This document shows, in pieces, positions 62,277-64,000 of a DNA stretch of 64,000 nucleotides (within the stretch, counting starts at the first letter, position 1; each line of letters opens with the position of its first letter). This DNA comes from Chamaelirium japonicum (Eukaryota > Streptophyta > Magnoliopsida > Liliales > Melanthiaceae), in NCBI GenBank assembly GCA_947650365.1, contig CANTAL010000099.1, forward strand, positions 372,001 to 436,000, given 5' to 3'. Under the pieces are notes generated by a model. The model did no database searches. It was not told the DNA's origin and saw only the letters and a program-made list of their open reading frames with translations. Made by a program: the position numbers and the translations under genes.

Positions 62277-64000
62277 GTAATGAATTAGAATGGATCGTGC
62301 GAATGAATTAGAATGGATCGTACGAATGAAATAGAATGGATTGTACGAATGAGATAGAATGGATCGTACGAATGAATTAGAATGGATACATTCGTACGAA
62401 TGGAATTAGAATGGATTGTACGAATAAGATAGAATGGATCGTACGAATGAATTAGAATGGATACATTCATGCGAATGAATTAGAATGGATCATACGAATG
62501 AATTAGAATGGATTCATTCATGCGAATGAATTAGAATGGATCGTACGAATGAGTAAGAATGGATCGTACGAATGAATTAGAATGGTTTGAATTAGACTGA
62601 ATCGTACGAATGAATTAGAATGAATCATACGAATGAAATAAAATGGATCATAATCTAATTCATTCATACGATCCATTCTAATTCATTCGCACAATCTATT
62701 CTAATTCATTCGTACGATCCATTCTAATTCATTCGCACGATCTATTCTAATTCATTCGTACGATCCATTCTTATTCATTCGCACGAATGTATCCATTCTA
62801 ATTCATTCGTACAATCTATTCTAATTCATTCGTACGATCCATTCTAATTCATTCGTACAATCTATTCTATTTCATTCGTACGATCCATTCTTACTCATTC
62901 GTATGATCCATTCTAATTCATTCGCACGAATGTATCCATTCTAATTCATTCGTACGATCCATTCTAATTCATTTGTACGATCCATTCTAATTCATTCGTC
63001 CTATCCATTTTAATTCATTCATACGATCCATTCTAATTCATTCATACAATCCATTCTAATTCTTTCACACGATCCATTCTAATTCATTCGTACGATCCAT
63101 TCTAATTCATTCGCATGAATGTATCCATTCTAATTCATTCATACAATCTATTCTAATTCATTCGTACGATCCATTCTAATTCATTCGTACAATCCATTCT
63201 ATTTCATTCGTACGATCCATTCTTACTCATTTGTGTGATCCATTCTAATTCATTCGCACGAATGTATCCATTCTAATTCATTCGTACGATCCATTCTAAT
63301 TCATTAGCATGATCCATTCTAATTTATTCGTACGATCTATTCTATTTCATTCGTACAATCCATTCTTACTCAATCGTATGATCCATGGATCCTACGAATG
63401 AGTAAGAATGGATCGTACGAATGAATTATAATGGATTGAATTAGAATGAATCGTACGAATGAATTAGAATGGATCGTACGAATGAATTAGAATGGATCGT
63501 ACGAATGAATTAGAATAGATTGAATTAGAATGAATTGTACGAATGAATTAGAATGAATCATACAAATGAAATAAAATGGATCATAATCTAATTAATTCAT
63601 ACGATCCATTCTAATTCATTCGCACAATCTATTCTAATTCATTCGTACGATCCATTCTAATTCATTCGCACGAATGTATCCATTCTAATTCATTCATACA
63701 ATCTATTCTAATTCATTCGTATGATCCATTCTAATTCATTCGTACAATCCATTCTATTTTATTCGTACGATCCATTCTTACTCATTCGTATGATCCATTC
63801 TAATTCATTCGCACGAATGTATCCATTCTAATTCATTCGTACAATCCATTCTAATTCATTCGTACGATCCATTCTAATTCATTCGTTTGATCCATTCTAA
63901 TTCATTCATACGATCCATTCTAATTCATTCATACAATCCATTCTAATTCTTTCACACGATCCATTCAAATTCATTCGTACGATCCATTCTAATTCATTCG

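Larger units (their letters stand above)
18907..64000. repeat. 23-bp satellite array, right flank, runs to the window end
   Basis: About 45 kb of the same 23-bp satellite, in alternating F and R blocks, with no gene and no second transposon visible. Block lengths range from under 100 bp to about 2.8 kb. Units differ mainly at the two CpG positions of the core (GTACG to ATACG, GTATG or GTACA forms) and at a T/C position giving GCACG units. Shared variant order between distant segments shows higher-order amplification. The array reaches the last base, so its true size is unknown. The function is not readable from sequence; long satellite plus an Athila-type insertion is typical of plant centromeric or pericentromeric DNA, which is inference. 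Confidence 0.97.
53500..64000. repeat. Satellite orientation map, segment 5
   Basis: R blocks: 53500-53570, 54333-55117, 55501-56580, 57040-58343, 58642-59240, 60413-61078, 61473-61718, 62207-62652, 63389-63592. F blocks: 53580-54330, 55122-55497, 56585-57036, 58346-58638, 59245-60410, 61080-61472, 61724-62206, 62654-63385, 63594-64000. Blocks become shorter toward the right end. The R-to-F junction GGATCATAATCTAATT recurs near 61078, 62652 and 63590, marking a local repeat of the R-F pair with period about 0.95-1.6 kb. Confidence 0.85.

Noticed and set aside
1-64000. Relation to human ATTCC satellite or to telomere repeats
   Set aside because: Shared ATTC words are too short and common. Unit length differs, and the plant retrotransposon excludes a human source.

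Overview
The window is plant nuclear DNA, most likely centromeric, pericentromeric or knob-type heterochromatin of a flowering plant. It contains two things: about 50 kb of a short satellite, and one nearly complete LTR retrotransposon inserted into it. No cellular gene, tRNA, rRNA or bacterial-type feature was seen. The plant assignment rests on the Athila-lineage (Ty3/gypsy) protein domains and an 18-nt primer-binding site matching the 3' end of plant tRNA-Asp. The species cannot be named from the sequence.

Satellite (1-4863 and 18907-64000). The basic unit is 23 bp, with three ATTC words and a CGTACGATCC core; two exact units lie at 785-807 and 808-830. Recurrent length variants are 28 bp (example 2098-2125) and 15 bp (example 45-59). 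The array is not simple head-to-tail: it changes orientation more than 60 times. In 'F' blocks CCATTCTAATTC reads on the plus strand, in 'R' blocks on the minus strand. Many switch points sit on short palindromes present in the unit (CGTACG, CGATCG, TAATTA), and some form long near-perfect palindromes. A handful of switch junctions recur many times, so inverted blocks were themselves amplified as a compound higher-order repeat, best seen as a unit of about 3.45 kb from 27804.

Retrotransposon (4864-18906, minus strand, 14,043 bp). It has LTRs of 2,780 and 2,784 bp beginning TGTTG and ending CAACA, a GATCG target-site duplication, a tRNA-Asp primer-binding site, a polypurine tract, and a gag-PR-RT-RNase H-integrase frame. 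That frame is continuous from 15456 to 10024 but is broken by three in-frame TGA codons and no frameshift. The LTRs differ by only about ten substitutions and one (GA)n length change, so the insertion is recent. Downstream of integrase, where Athila elements often carry an env-like gene, there is an intact 172-residue ORF that looks like a second retropepsin of the type seen in other Ty3/gypsy lineages. It is followed at once by a 15-nt exact copy of the polypurine tract. Two related hairpins with a compensatory base-pair change flank the coding region.

Together the picture is a young, probably non-autonomous Athila-type element nested in a methylated, fold-back-prone minisatellite array. The best candidates for something new are the inverted higher-order architecture of the 23-bp satellite and the extra 3' protease-like ORF with its duplicated polypurine tract.
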